Positions 44,700 to 53,751 of a stretch of DNA of 64,000 bases are shown piece after piece (positions within the stretch are counted from its first letter, which is position 1; each line of letters opens with the position of its first letter). The notes below the pieces were generated by a model. The model saw only the letters and a list, made by a program, of their open reading frames with translations. It did no database searches and was not told where the DNA came from. A program made the position numbers and the translations under genes. Origin of the DNA: JBBPZA01 sp963797015 (GTDB lineage: Bacteria; Actinomycetota; Thermoleophilia; Solirubrobacterales; Solirubrobacteraceae); contig CAWCNV010000001.1 in NCBI GenBank assembly GCA_963797015.1, positions 496,001-560,000 of the forward strand, read 5' to 3'.

Positions 44700-46270
44700 A
44701 ACGGAGGTAGGCGCCGCTGGGATGCACGGACGTACTGGCGCGCTACGATGACGTCGCTGCGCCGTCGCTGTTCACGTCGTCGACTCTCGCGACTGTTTGG
44801 CCGCAGTCCGGAGGGGACGAGCGGGGCTGGTCTACATCTAGTCAGGTAGTTGCTCTCATGAGATAACTGCGATCTCCAGATTGCGGCATAGAGCTTCCCC
44901 TTGCACATAAACAACGAACGCTTCTCCTCTGCTGCCGAAGAGACTGGCGCAACTATGATCAGGTCGGGTACATCATCGCGGTTGACGCTCGGGCTGAGGT
45001 CCACGGAGGTGACCGCATGGGGCACACTGACTGTCAATCTCTCGCTCGATCTGAGAGCGTCTAGTTGCACGCTTTGGTTGCGGGCTTCCAAAGATCACCT
45101 GCGCTACGGAGGCGTGACTCCCATCTGCGCGGTCGGCCAGCACTGACAGCGATGTCGTCGCGCCATCTCCGTTGAAGTCGCCCCGACTCACGCTCGGAGC
45201 CTGTCGCGCTGGTGATCCGAAAGCCCACGACCCTGCATGACGTCGACTCTGCCGACGCGCTGCGAAGATGACTGCGACTGCGCATCTTCGGCGGTACTGG
45301 TTTCACCTGCGATGGCGAGGTCGTCATACCATCGCTGTTGACGTCTCGACGGAGGCGAGTTGGTTGACGCTGGTCATTCCGCACCGCTGCTGTCGATCTC
45401 TACTCCGTTGAATCCGGACTTGCGAGGGTGACGTCCTGCGGGTTCGCTGATCGAAGATGATGTAGGTCTCAAGACGCACGGGTCGACGAGAAATCGTTGG
45501 TCGCGACGGCGATATCGTCGATCTTGTCGCTATTGAAGTCACCTGCGGCGAGACTGCGTCGATTGACTGGGAGCTGGCGTCGATCTTGAAGCCGACCGCG
45601 CAGGTCGGTGACGTCGACCGATCCGCTCGCTTCCTCGAAAAGGACGTACGCAGGCTGTCGAGCTTGTCTGCTGCGGTCTAAGAACTGACGATCAGATCGG
45701 GCTTGCTGTCGTCGTTGACGTCGCTGGCGGCGGCACGTGGCTGCTAAAGCTGCTGTCTTCGCTGCGCACCTGAAGCGAGGTTCTGTCCGGGAGCTCGACG
45801 TTCGAGCGTCGGCCGGTCTGGGGGGGCGGGCGCCGGCCAGGCTCCTGTCCTTGCAGCAGGCGATCGATCGTCCTATTGGCTTTGCGGAGCTCGCGCTCGG
45901 CGCACGGGAATCGGGCTGCGCTCTCTAGCGGGCGCTGCGTCAGGTCCTCCAGTCGCAGCGATCTTGGCGAGCGCTACTGCGAGCTTGTGCAGGTGATCGT
46001 TCGCATTCGCGAGGTGGATGTAGGCGACTTTGAGTTGCTCGGTGGCGCGGCTGGCTTCGGCGAGAGCGTGCTGCCGGAGGGTGAGCGATGAGCGGCTCGC
46101 GTGCTGAGTTGGTCTGCGACTTTCGGCTGAGGTGTGGCAGGGCTGCTGGACTGGTCAATCTGGTCGGCAAGGTCGCTAACGCTTTTGCTCAGCGACTGCG
46201 TTGGTCAGCTGTCAGCTGCGCGCGGAGCGATGGATTCGCTTTCGCGCTCTCGTTGGAGCTGCGCAGGAGC
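44700..46270 (-). pseudogene. FG-GAP/integrin-type beta-propeller protein, shattered by frame breaks
   Basis: The minus strand holds five calcium-loop FG-GAP repeats at about 60-codon spacing: DVNDDSKPDLIVSS (45681-45720), GDFNSDKIDDIAVATND (about 45485-45545), DVNSDG plus a shifted YDDLAIAGE (about 45310-45345), GDFNGDGATT (about 45150-45185) and VNRDDVPDLIIVAPV (about 44945-44990). Upstream (45900-46100) shifted frames give a helical stretch, SRATEQLKVAYIHLANAN and HLHKLAVALAKIAATGG. Spacing and motifs identify a propeller; the many indels make the exact sequence unreliable. The N-terminal end runs into the C-free tract. Confidence 0.6.
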
Positions 46271-47058
46271 GAGAATAGAGAAGAAAAATAGAGAAAAGAG
46301 AATGAAAAGAGAAAGATAGAGAGATAGAGATGAGAGATAAATAAATAAAATAAAATTAATAAAAAAATAAAAAGAGACTAGAAAAGTGAAAATTGAAATA
46401 AAGAGAGAAGTGAGAAAAGAGATAAGAATTAGAGAGAGATAAAAAAAAGAAATAAAAGTGAAAGAGAGAGATAAAATAAGAAGAGAGAAGAGAGAGAAGA
46501 GAGTAGATAATAGAAAAATAGAGATAAATTTAAGTGAAGAGAAGAGAGAAAAAATGAAAAGAAAGAGAAGAAATAGAGAAGAGATAGAAAAGATAGATAG
46601 ATATAAATATAGAGATAAAATAATAAAAAAATTAAATAATTAAGAGAAGAGATAAGTAAAGAGAGAGATTATAATTGAAGTGAGAAAAAGAAAAAATATA
46701 AATATTAGAGAGAAAAAAGAAATTAAAGATAAAAAATTAGTAAAAAAAATAATAAAGAGAGTAATGATAAGTGAGAATATAAAAATAATAAAATAAAATG
46801 ATATAGTGAAAGTAATAAATAGTGATAAAGAAATAAAAGTGATAATAAGTAACTGAAGAAAGATAAGATAAGATAGAAAAAATAATAAATAACAGAGATA
46901 GAGATAGAGAATAATAGAGAGATAGATAGAAATTAGAGAGATAAAATAGAGATGAAAAAAATATTAGAGAGAGAGTGTAGAGAGAGAATAAGAACTGATA
47001 GAGCAAAGAAGAGAGAGATAAGATAGATAGAGATATTAACAGAGAAATAAAGAATAGA
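46271..47058. other. Anomalous C-depleted, AT/purine-rich tract
   Basis: About 788 bases composed almost only of A, isolated G and T. I count six C, no GG, no CC and no CG dinucleotide, in a genome whose flanks are full of them. Both edges are abrupt (normal sequence ends at GCAGGAGC and resumes at GGTCCTCACTG). No gene can be supported inside. Most likely a basecalling or assembly artefact, as neighbouring genes are full of indels. Confidence 0.85.
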
Positions 47059-47059
47059 G

Positions 47060-47506
47060 GTCCTCACTGTCAACGAGGCGCGCAGAGATGAACAGCACGC
47101 TGCTCTGCTCGCTCGCTTCGTAGACAGGCAGCAGGTTGGGATGGTCGATCGCGGCGGCTGAGCGCGACTCGGCGATGAAGCGCTCGCGAAAGCGCTCGTC
47201 GTGAGACAGCTCGGGCGCGAGGAGCTACAGGGCGACCGGGCGATCGAGTCGAAGCTGCTGCGCGCGATAGACCACTCACATCTCGCTGCGAGCGATGAGC
47301 TCCTCGATCCGGTAGCCGGCGAACTCCTGGCAGATCGACTCCACGGCGCTCGCGTCGAGATCTATGCGGTCGAAATCTGAGTCCACGGGTTCGGTCCCTC
47401 GCTCGTCGCGCTGTGGCGCTCCGCACGACGGGCAGAAGCGACTCTGCGGGGACAGCGCTCTGCCGCAGCTCGTGCAGGCGCTCGCCGGAGTGGAGATCGA
47501 GCTCAT
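47060..47506 (-). pseudogene. Zinc-ribbon Ser/Thr protein kinase, N-terminal part
   Basis: ATG 47506 begins MSSISTPASACTSCGRALSP with a zinc ribbon (CTSCGRALSPQSRFCPSCG), then EFAGYRIEELIARSEM, the start of a Hanks-type kinase glycine loop. In shifted frames it continues VVYRAQQLRLDRPVAL, LAPELSHDERFRERFIAESR and SAAAIDHPNLLPVYEASEQ, which are kinase lobes up to the hinge. The frame then enters the C-free tract, so the catalytic loop is not visible. The ATG is two bases after the FHA-HTH stop, so the two form an operon. Confidence 0.72.
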
Positions 47507-47508
47507 CG

Positions 47509-48173
47509 CTAAGCTTCGCGCTCGCTCACCAGGCTCCAGCGGAACGCCGCTCGGCAACCGCTCTGCTTCTGGTTCTAGGGCAGCTGATCGAGCTCGAACT
47601 TGCGGAAGATCGCGCGCAGATGGGTCTTGACGGCGTCGACGGAGAGGTAGAGCTCTCCGCGATCTCGCGGTTGGTGGCCGGCGCGACGAAGCTCTGACTC
47701 GGCCGGCACGGCCGGCACAAGGCCTCCAGCACGCGCTGCTGCCCGAGCTCAACGGCTCTCGCAGCGGCGTCTCCTCGTCGGTCGCGGTCATCGCGGTCGA
47801 GCTTCGATCCGGACTGCGAAAGGCGATCACGGTGCGGCCGCAGCGCACGGCGTCGCTGTCCTTGAGGCGCAGCTCGAGGTGAGCCTGCGGCCGTTGACGA
47901 ACGTGCCGTTGCAGAGAGGCCCTCGTCATCGACCGTCCACGCGCCGCCGACGCGCTCGAGCACGCAGTGCCGCGTGACCGAGCGGATCTCATTCGAGCGC
48001 CAGATCGTTCACGCGCCGGCGGCCGATCGTCAGCGGGCGAGGGCGACCTCGAGCGGCCGATCTGCTGCTCGGCGACCTCGCCCGGACGACGAGGAAGGGA
48101 TCGCCGCTGCGCTCAGCCTCGAGCCTTGCTAGAGCTCGGCCGGCGATGAGGTGTGAGGTCCGAAGGAAGACAT
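47509..48173 (-). pseudogene. FHA-domain protein with C-terminal LuxR-like HTH, frame-broken
   Basis: From ATG 48173 the pieces are MSSFGPHTSSPAEL, LARLEAERSGDPFLVVR, RPLTIGRRRVNDLALE, VTRHCVLERVGGAWTVDDEG, LKDSDAVRCGRTVIAFRSPD and NREIAEELYLSVDAVKTHLRA-type HTH, ending GLVSEREA. The order FHA then HTH is a recognised small regulator type in Thermoleophilia. FHA domains bind phosphothreonine, fitting the kinase that follows two bases later. At least five single-base breaks and one in-frame TAG (47575-47577) disrupt it; probably one functional gene read poorly. Confidence 0.65.
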
Positions 48174-48378
48174 CGGCTCGGGCGCGGGCTCCTGGGGCGC
48201 GGCCCGTCCAAGCGCGAACCCTAATGTCTGGCGTGTAAGCCGGCAGAGCATTTCGACAGGGATCGTCCCAGCGGGCTACCGCGGAGTCAGCCCCACCAAG
48301 GGGTGAAAAGTGGTCCACCCGGCCCCTGGCGGGTTGCCGCCGCCCGTGCCCGGCGACTAGCGTGACGCGCCACTCTCA

Positions 48379-50708
48379 ATGGAAGGACAGCGTCACCCAG
48401 ACGATCCGGTCGTCTCGCTGCGCTCGACGGCGCAAGCCGGCGAGCCGGAGGTGACACTGCACGGGACCACCGCGGTCGCTTCCGACCGAGTCGCGCTCCG
48501 CCCGGCTCTCCTGCGGTCGGGGCAACGGCATCCGATCCCGCGCGACGGCCTGCGCATCGGCTCGGACCCGTTCAGCGATCTGGAGATCCACAGCCCGGGT
48601 GTCGCGCCGAGGCACGCCGTCGTCCGGAGCCGGGGCGGCGTACACGAGGTCGAGGACCTGGGCTCCGGCAGCGGGACGCGGGTGAACGGCGAACGCGTCC
48701 ACGGCGGATCGCGCCGTCTGCAGGGCGGGGACACCATGGCCGTCGGCAGCGAGGTGCTCCATTTCCTGAGCGGTGAAGAGGCCCGCCTGCCGCAGCTCTC
48801 GGTCCTGGGCGAGCAATCGATCGCATTGACCCGCGAGCGCCTTCGGATCGGGCGCGACCCACCAACGACATCGTGCTCGACCACCCCACGGTGTCGCGGT
48901 CCACGCCGAGCTCGTCCAGGAAGCGGCCGGGGTGCGGCTGCGCGACCTCGGCACGACGAACGGCACGATGCTCGACGGCCGGCCGGCGTCGCAGGCCTTC
49001 ATCTCGAGCGGCACGCAGATCGCGGTGGGTCCGTTTCGCCTCGTCTTCGACGGGGCCACCGTCGTTCGAGGCACGACGAGGGCGGCCTGCGCCTCGACGC
49101 GGCGGGGGTCGCGTTCTCGGTGAAGGGCGTCCAGATCCTCCAGCCCACCTCGCTCAGCGTGGCCCCTGGTCGCCGTGGCCATCATCGGCGAAAGCGGGGC
49201 CGGTAAGACCACCCTGATGAAGGTCCTCGCGGGCGTTCACCGGCCGACGCTGGGGTTAGCCACCGTGAGCGGTGAGGACGTGATGGCGCGCGTGAACGAC
49301 CTCGGGTACGTCCCTCAGAGCGAGATCGTGCACGGAGAGCCACGGTGGCCGAGGCGCTCGTGTCGCCGCGCATCTGCGCCTGCCGGAGGACGCGAGCCGA
49401 GCCGAAATCCAGCTCACCGCCGAGCAGGTGATGGAGGAGCTTGGCCTTGCGAGCAGGCGGGAACGCGGATCGCATCGCTCTCGGGAGGCCAGCGTCGGAG
49501 AGTCGGCGTTGCGACGGAGCTGCTCAACCGCCCCGCGCTGCTGTTTCTCGACGAGCCGACGACCGGTCTGGACCCTGGGCTCGAGGTGCGCATGATGCGC
49601 CTCCTGCGCCGCCTCGCCAGCGGTGGCCGGACGGTCGTGCTCGTCACTCACTCGACGAAGAGCTTCGAGCTGTGCGACAAGCTGGTCGTGATTGGCTAGG
49701 GCGGTGTGCTCTGCTACGACGGCCGCTGCGTGAAGCGCTGCAGTGGTTCCGGGTGAGCTTGTACGACGACGTGTACACCGTGATCGACGAGGGCGGCTCG
49801 GAGCGCTGGCACGCGAGCTTCGCGGCTATGCGGGCAGGCGATGGGCCGGTAAGACGGGATGCTGATCACGCTGGCGACCAGGGCTGGCCGCTGGCGCTGC
49901 GTGCTGCCACAGACGGTGGTGCTCACACGCTGCTACGCTAAGGTCTTCATGCGCGACCGTCGCACCTGCTGATCCTCTTCGGCCAGGTCCGCTGCTGGCG
50001 CTGGCGGTGGCCGCGATGTTCAAGCAAGGGGTCTTCGACTCCCATCCAACGCGGGCCAACGAGGCGGCGCAGCTGCTGTTCCTGCTCACCACCATCGCGA
50101 CCTGGCTGGGCACCGTCGATTCCGCGCGGGAGATCGTCAAGGAGCGCGCGGTGTTGGCACGCGAGGCCGCGGTCGGCGTGCGCCTGTCGGCCTACCTGGC
50201 CTCCAAGCTCGCCCTGCTGTGGACGCTCGTGATCGTCCAGGTCCTGCTCCTCGGCGTGACCGTGTTCGCGCTGCAACCTCTGCACGAGCCGACCGGAACG
50301 ACCGCAGCCGCGATAGCGATCCTGGCTCTCGCCGGCATCACCTCGGTCGCCATGGGCCTGCTCATCTCCGCTTCGGTGCGATCAGACGAGCAGGCCATGA
50401 GCCTGATCCCCCTGGCTCTCATCCCGCAACTGCTGTTCGGAGGGGCGATCGTCCCGATCGCCAGGATGGGAGAGCCCGTCAAGGCGCTCTCCGCGGCGGT
50501 GTTCGAGCAGTGGGTGTTCGCCGGTGTCGGGACGGCGGTGGACATGAACGGCCGCATAGCCGCCGATCGCGGCTTCGCACACGCGAGCCGCTATGGCCCC
50601 GACTTCTTCGACCTCTCGGTCGGGTCCCTGCTGCTGATCCTCGCGGCGTTCGTGATCGTCTTTCTCGGCGCGACGGCGCTTGGGCTTCGACGCCGGGCCG
50701 CCGTTTGA
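48379..50708 (+). pseudogene. Two-FHA ABC exporter (Rv1747-like), frame-broken
   Basis: Pieces in order give one protein of about 770 residues: FHA 1 (DGLRIGSDPFSDLEIHSPGV; GSGTRVNGERV), FHA 2 (LRIGRDP; VLDHPTVSR; RDLGTTNGTMLDGRPAS), an ABC ATPase (Walker A IIGESGAGKTTLMKVLAGVH, Q-loop YVPQSE, signature SLSGGQRRRVGVATELL, Walker B LLFLDEPTTGLDPG) and an ABC2-type permease with about six membrane segments from 50000. This is the layout of Mycobacterium tuberculosis Rv1747, an exporter controlled by kinase PknF. At least six frame breaks lie between 48860 and 49990; the permease part is clean. The gene diverges from the FHA-HTH/kinase operon. Confidence 0.78.
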
Positions 50709-50802
50709 TTGCAGCGAGTGAGGTGACGCGGACAACACCTCGGTGTCGTTGTTGCGGCACGAGCGGTCCGGTACGTTCCTCACAACGGATGAAGGACCAT
50801 CG

Positions 50803-51342
50803 TTGAACCCCCGCATGAGAAGGTTGATGGCCGACTACGAGGCCGTCCGCGCCGAGTACTCGGGCCACCCGCACGTGTACGTCCAGCCGCTCGGCGCGGC
50901 CCCCGCGGAGTCCTACCGCGTCACCTACCGGCTGCGCGGGCTCGAGCTCAACGGCGACCGACCGGTCGAACGTCACGAGCACGTGGTCGACATCCAGCTT
51001 CCGTTGGGGTACCCGCGCGAGCAGCCGTATTGCGTTCCCCGCACACCCGTCTTTCACCCGAACATCAACCCGGACCGATACTGCATCGCGGACTACTGGG
51101 CGGCCGGGCAGTCACTGGTCGACGTGATCGCGAAGATCGGCGACATGATCCAGTACCGCATCTACAACACGAAGAGCCCGCTGGATGCGGTGGCGGCCAA
51201 TTGGGCCGGTGAGAATCCCCAGCTGTTTCCGATCGGCAACGTCGAGCTCGGCCAGCCGGAGATCGACGTCGGGCTCGGCTCCCGAGGGGAGCAGGCCGTT
51301 CAGGGAGCAGCTCAGAGCGGCGACATTGCACTGAAGCGGTAG
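50803..51342 (+). CDS. E2-like ubiquitin-conjugating (UBC-fold) protein
   Basis: A 179-residue UBC-fold protein. The family strand DIQLPLGYPREQPYCVPRTP is followed by HPN (residues 85-87 in VFHPNINPDRYCIADYW), a candidate active-site Cys94, and the downstream helices SLVDVIAKIGDMIQYRIYNT with SPLDAVAANW, the equivalent of the E2 SPLN..A motif. It would carry an activated ubiquitin-like protein as a thioester. TTG 50803 (GAAGGA upstream) was preferred to ATG 50815. First clean gene after the disrupted region, 94 bases downstream of the ABC permease, and 46 bases before the ubiquitin-like gene. Confidence 0.85.
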   Translation: MNPRMRRLMADYEAVRAEYSGHPHVYVQPLGAAPAESYRVTYRLRGLELNGDRPVERHEHVVDIQLPLGYPREQPYCVPRTPVFHPNINPDRYCIADYWAAGQSLVDVIAKIGDMIQYRIYNTKSPLDAVAANWAGENPQLFPIGNVELGQPEIDVGLGSRGEQAVQGAAQSGDIALKR

Positions 51343-51388
51343 CGCCGATCGTTCGCACGCCGCGAGACCACGACTAGAGGAGCACGGC

Positions 51389-51649
51389 TTGGACATCACG
51401 GTTGTAGACGCGACGGGGAACAAGACCGAGGAGGCCACCGTGCCGGGCGACGCCGCGGCCGGAAGGATCGTCGCCAAGCTGGTCGAGCTCATGGACCTGC
51501 CCACCATGGGACCGGACGGACAGCCGCTGTCCTACAAGTTCCACCACAAGCAGACGGGCCGTCAGATCGGCGATCACGAGAGCCTCGAGCAGGCGGGCGT
51601 GCGCGACGGTGACGTCGTGCGGCTCGTGGCCGAGATCACAGCCGGCTGA
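51389..51649 (+). CDS. Ubiquitin-like (YukD/EsaB-type) small protein
   Basis: An 86-residue beta-grasp protein: MDITVVDATGNKTEEATVPG, IVAKLVELMDLPTMGPDGQP, LSYKFHHKQTGRQIGDHESL and QAGVRDGDVVRLVAEITAG. This matches the ubiquitin/YukD order of strand-strand-helix-strand-strand with the LxxxGVxDGDxVRL turn. It ends in a single Gly with no residues after it, so no C-terminal processing is needed to expose a glycine; a diglycine is absent. Start TTG 51389 with AGAGGAG upstream. It is placed between the E2-like and E1-like genes and is their likely substrate. Confidence 0.82.
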   Translation: MDITVVDATGNKTEEATVPGDAAAGRIVAKLVELMDLPTMGPDGQPLSYKFHHKQTGRQIGDHESLEQAGVRDGDVVRLVAEITAG

Positions 51650-51653
51650 CCGC

Positions 51654-52868
51654 ATGTCGCTCGCCTACGAGCCGGCCGGTCGCTTGGAAGTGGACCTCGC
51701 CGGCACGGAGGACCGCTTTCACCGCCAGACGCTGATCTCGTGGTGGGAGCAGGACCGTCTGACGCGTGCGCGTGTGCTCGTCGTCGGAGCGGGCGCGCTA
51801 GGCAACGAGCTCGTCAAGAACCTCGCGCTGCTGGGGATCGGCACCGTCGTGGTCGTCGATCTCGACCGGGTGGAGAACTCGAACCTCTCTCGTTGCGTGT
51901 TCTTCCGGGAGGAGGACGAGGGCAGCGACAAGGCGCCGGTCGTGGCCAGGGGTGCGCGGGCGGTGAATCCGTACGCCCGCTTCATCGCCGTGCGAGGGGA
52001 CGTGCGTCTATCCATCGGCCTCGGCCTGTTCGACGCCGTCGACCTCGTGCTCGCCGGACTCGACAGTCGTGAGGCCCGCCTCCACGTGAACCAGGCGTGC
52101 TGGAAGGTCGGAACCCCGTGGGTCGACGGCGCCATCGAGGGCCTGATGGGCGTGATGCGCGCGTTCGTGCCGCCCGACTCAGCCTGTTACGAGTGCACCA
52201 TGAACGACCGCGACCACGAGCTGGTCGCTCAGCGGCGCGCCTGCTCGCTCCTGACGCGCGAGGATCTGCTGGCCGGCAAGGTGCCGACGACCGCGACGTC
52301 GGCGAGCGTCGTGGCGGCGATGCAGGCGCAGGAGGCCGTGAAGCTGCTGCATGCCGACGCGCTCGACTACGTGATGGCGGGCAGGGGCGTCGTGTTCAAC
52401 GGGCTCTCGCACGACTCCTACACGGTGACCTACCCGCGCAACGAGGATTGCCTGAGCCACGACCGCTACGAGCTCGCGGACGCCGCCTCGTTCCCGTCGG
52501 ACACGCCGTTTCGCGATCTGCTCGCGGCCGCGAGGCGCGATCTCGGGGATGGGTCGGTGCTCGACCTCGAGCAGGACATCGCACTCGCGCTGCGCTGTGA
52601 GAGCTGCGGCCGCGAGGAGCGCCTGCGCCCGCTGCTGGAGTTGCACGCTCCCGACGCGCGCTGCCCGGCGTGCGGCAAGGAGCGAGCGGTCGAGGCGACG
52701 CACATCGTCGATGCCGGCCAGGCGGCGCTGCTCGAACTGTCCCCTCGGAACGTCGGCCTTCCGCCCTTCGACGTAGTGACGGCGCGGCGCGGGCTCGATC
52801 GCCGGCATTACCGGCTGGTCGAGGGCGAAGGAGATCCGATCAAATGGCTGGCGCGACATGAAGGTTGA
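51654..52868 (+). CDS. E1-like ThiF-family activating enzyme
   Basis: A 404-residue protein: nucleotide-binding VLVVGAGALGNELVKNLALL (from residue 41), VVVVDLDRVENSNLSRCVFF with the two acidic residues, and the E1 helix PTTATSASVVAAMQAQEAVK. Cys178, Cys181 and Cys197 (ACYECTMNDRDHELVAQRRAC) are candidates for zinc ligands or the catalytic cysteine. The C-terminal part carries a second zinc knuckle (CESCG at 315-319, CPACG at 337-341). It should adenylate the C-terminal glycine of the ubiquitin-like protein. ATG is four bases after that gene; its end overlaps the JAMM gene by 11. Confidence 0.88.
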   Translation: MSLAYEPAGRLEVDLAGTEDRFHRQTLISWWEQDRLTRARVLVVGAGALGNELVKNLALLGIGTVVVVDLDRVENSNLSRCVFFREEDEGSDKAPVVARGARAVNPYARFIAVRGDVRLSIGLGLFDAVDLVLAGLDSREARLHVNQACWKVGTPWVDGAIEGLMGVMRAFVPPDSACYECTMNDRDHELVAQRRACSLLTREDLLAGKVPTTATSASVVAAMQAQEAVKLLHADALDYVMAGRGVVFNGLSHDSYTVTYPRNEDCLSHDRYELADAASFPSDTPFRDLLAAARRDLGDGSVLDLEQDIALALRCESCGREERLRPLLELHAPDARCPACGKERAVEATHIVDAGQAALLELSPRNVGLPPFDVVTARRGLDRRHYRLVEGEGDPIKWLARHEG

Positions 52869-53745
52869 CCAGCGCCACGTCGTTCCCGGTCTCACCGCGC
52901 GCCTGCGCGAGCAGATCTACGAGCACGTCTTCATGAACGACCAGGGTGAGGTCGGCGGAGTGTTGGTGGGCAAGGCCCAGCCCGGCAAGATCGCCATCGT
53001 TCGGGCGGCCATACCGGCGCTCGAGGCTCAGGGTGCGAGGGCGAGCGTCACCTTCACCCATGAGGCGTGGGCCAAGGTCCACGCGGTGATGGAGGAGAAG
53101 TACCAGGACCTCACGATCGTGGGCTGGTACCACAGCCACCCGGGGTTCGGGATCTTCCTGTCAGGCCACGACCTCTTCATCCACGAGAACTTCTTCTCGG
53201 AGAAGTCGAGCGTCGCCTACGTCATCGATCCGCACGCCGGCGAGGAGGGAGTCTTCGGCTGGCGCAGCGGCGAGGTCCAGCTCCTGTACAAGGGTCCGAC
53301 GACCTGGGAGGCCACGCGCGCCGGCGCCGCCCGTCCGAACCCGGATGCCAGGTACCGGGTCCAGGGCGACGCCGACGAGGCGCCACCTCAAGCGCGGCCG
53401 CGAGTCGCGCCGCGCAAGCCTCGCCTCCCGCTCACGCCGCTGATCCTGCTGGTCCTGATCGGGTTCATCGCCGGGCTGGGCGTCACGCTGGTGCTGGCGA
53501 GCGGGGGAAACGACAAGCCGTCCCAGAAGAGCCCGCTGGCGCCTGAGAAGCCGCCCGAGCCGCTCCCGAAGAGCGCGTCGAAGACGACGCCGTCGACGAA
53601 CGGCCCGCGCGGGACGACCAGCACCTCGACCGCAACGACGCCCGATCGAACCGGCTCCGGGCCTCGCAACTCCGAGAGCGGGGCACCACGGCAGCCCGGC
53701 CGGTCGACGACCGTGCCGTCCACCACCACCGAATCCGGAGGCTAG
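52858..53745 (+). CDS. Membrane-anchored JAB/MPN (JAMM) isopeptidase
   Basis: A 295-residue protein with the complete JAMM zinc motif: Glu31 (GEVGGVLVG) and HSHPGFGIFLSGHD with His92, His94, Ser102 and Asp105 (HxHx7Sx2D). This fold cleaves isopeptide bonds in ubiquitin-like systems. Unlike the soluble members of known bacterial systems it has one membrane segment, PLILLVLIGFIAGLGVTLVL (about 192-215), then about 75 Ser/Thr/Pro-rich residues; topology likely places the JAMM domain in the cytoplasm. Start ATG 52858 lies inside the E1 gene. Confidence 0.88.
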   Translation: MKVDQRHVVPGLTARLREQIYEHVFMNDQGEVGGVLVGKAQPGKIAIVRAAIPALEAQGARASVTFTHEAWAKVHAVMEEKYQDLTIVGWYHSHPGFGIFLSGHDLFIHENFFSEKSSVAYVIDPHAGEEGVFGWRSGEVQLLYKGPTTWEATRAGAARPNPDARYRVQGDADEAPPQARPRVAPRKPRLPLTPLILLVLIGFIAGLGVTLVLASGGNDKPSQKSPLAPEKPPEPLPKSASKTTPSTNGPRGTTSTSTATTPDRTGSGPRNSESGAPRQPGRSTTVPSTTTESGG

Positions 53746-53751
53746 GCGACG

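Noticed and set aside
46458..46643. 61-codon open frame very rich in Lys/Arg/Glu, and a minus-strand frame 46737-47006 rich in Phe/Tyr/Leu resembling a membrane protein
   Set aside because: Both lie wholly inside the C-depleted tract; their composition follows directly from A/G/T-only sequence, so they carry no coding evidence.
48379..50708. Seven or eight separate small genes
   Set aside because: The pieces form one FHA-FHA-ABC-permease protein in the expected order; single-base breaks explain the rest.
50803..53745. A type VII secretion locus, because the ubiquitin-like protein resembles YukD/EsaB
   Set aside because: No EccC-type ATPase, WXG100 protein or mycosin is encoded in the window; E2 and JAMM genes fit a conjugation system better.
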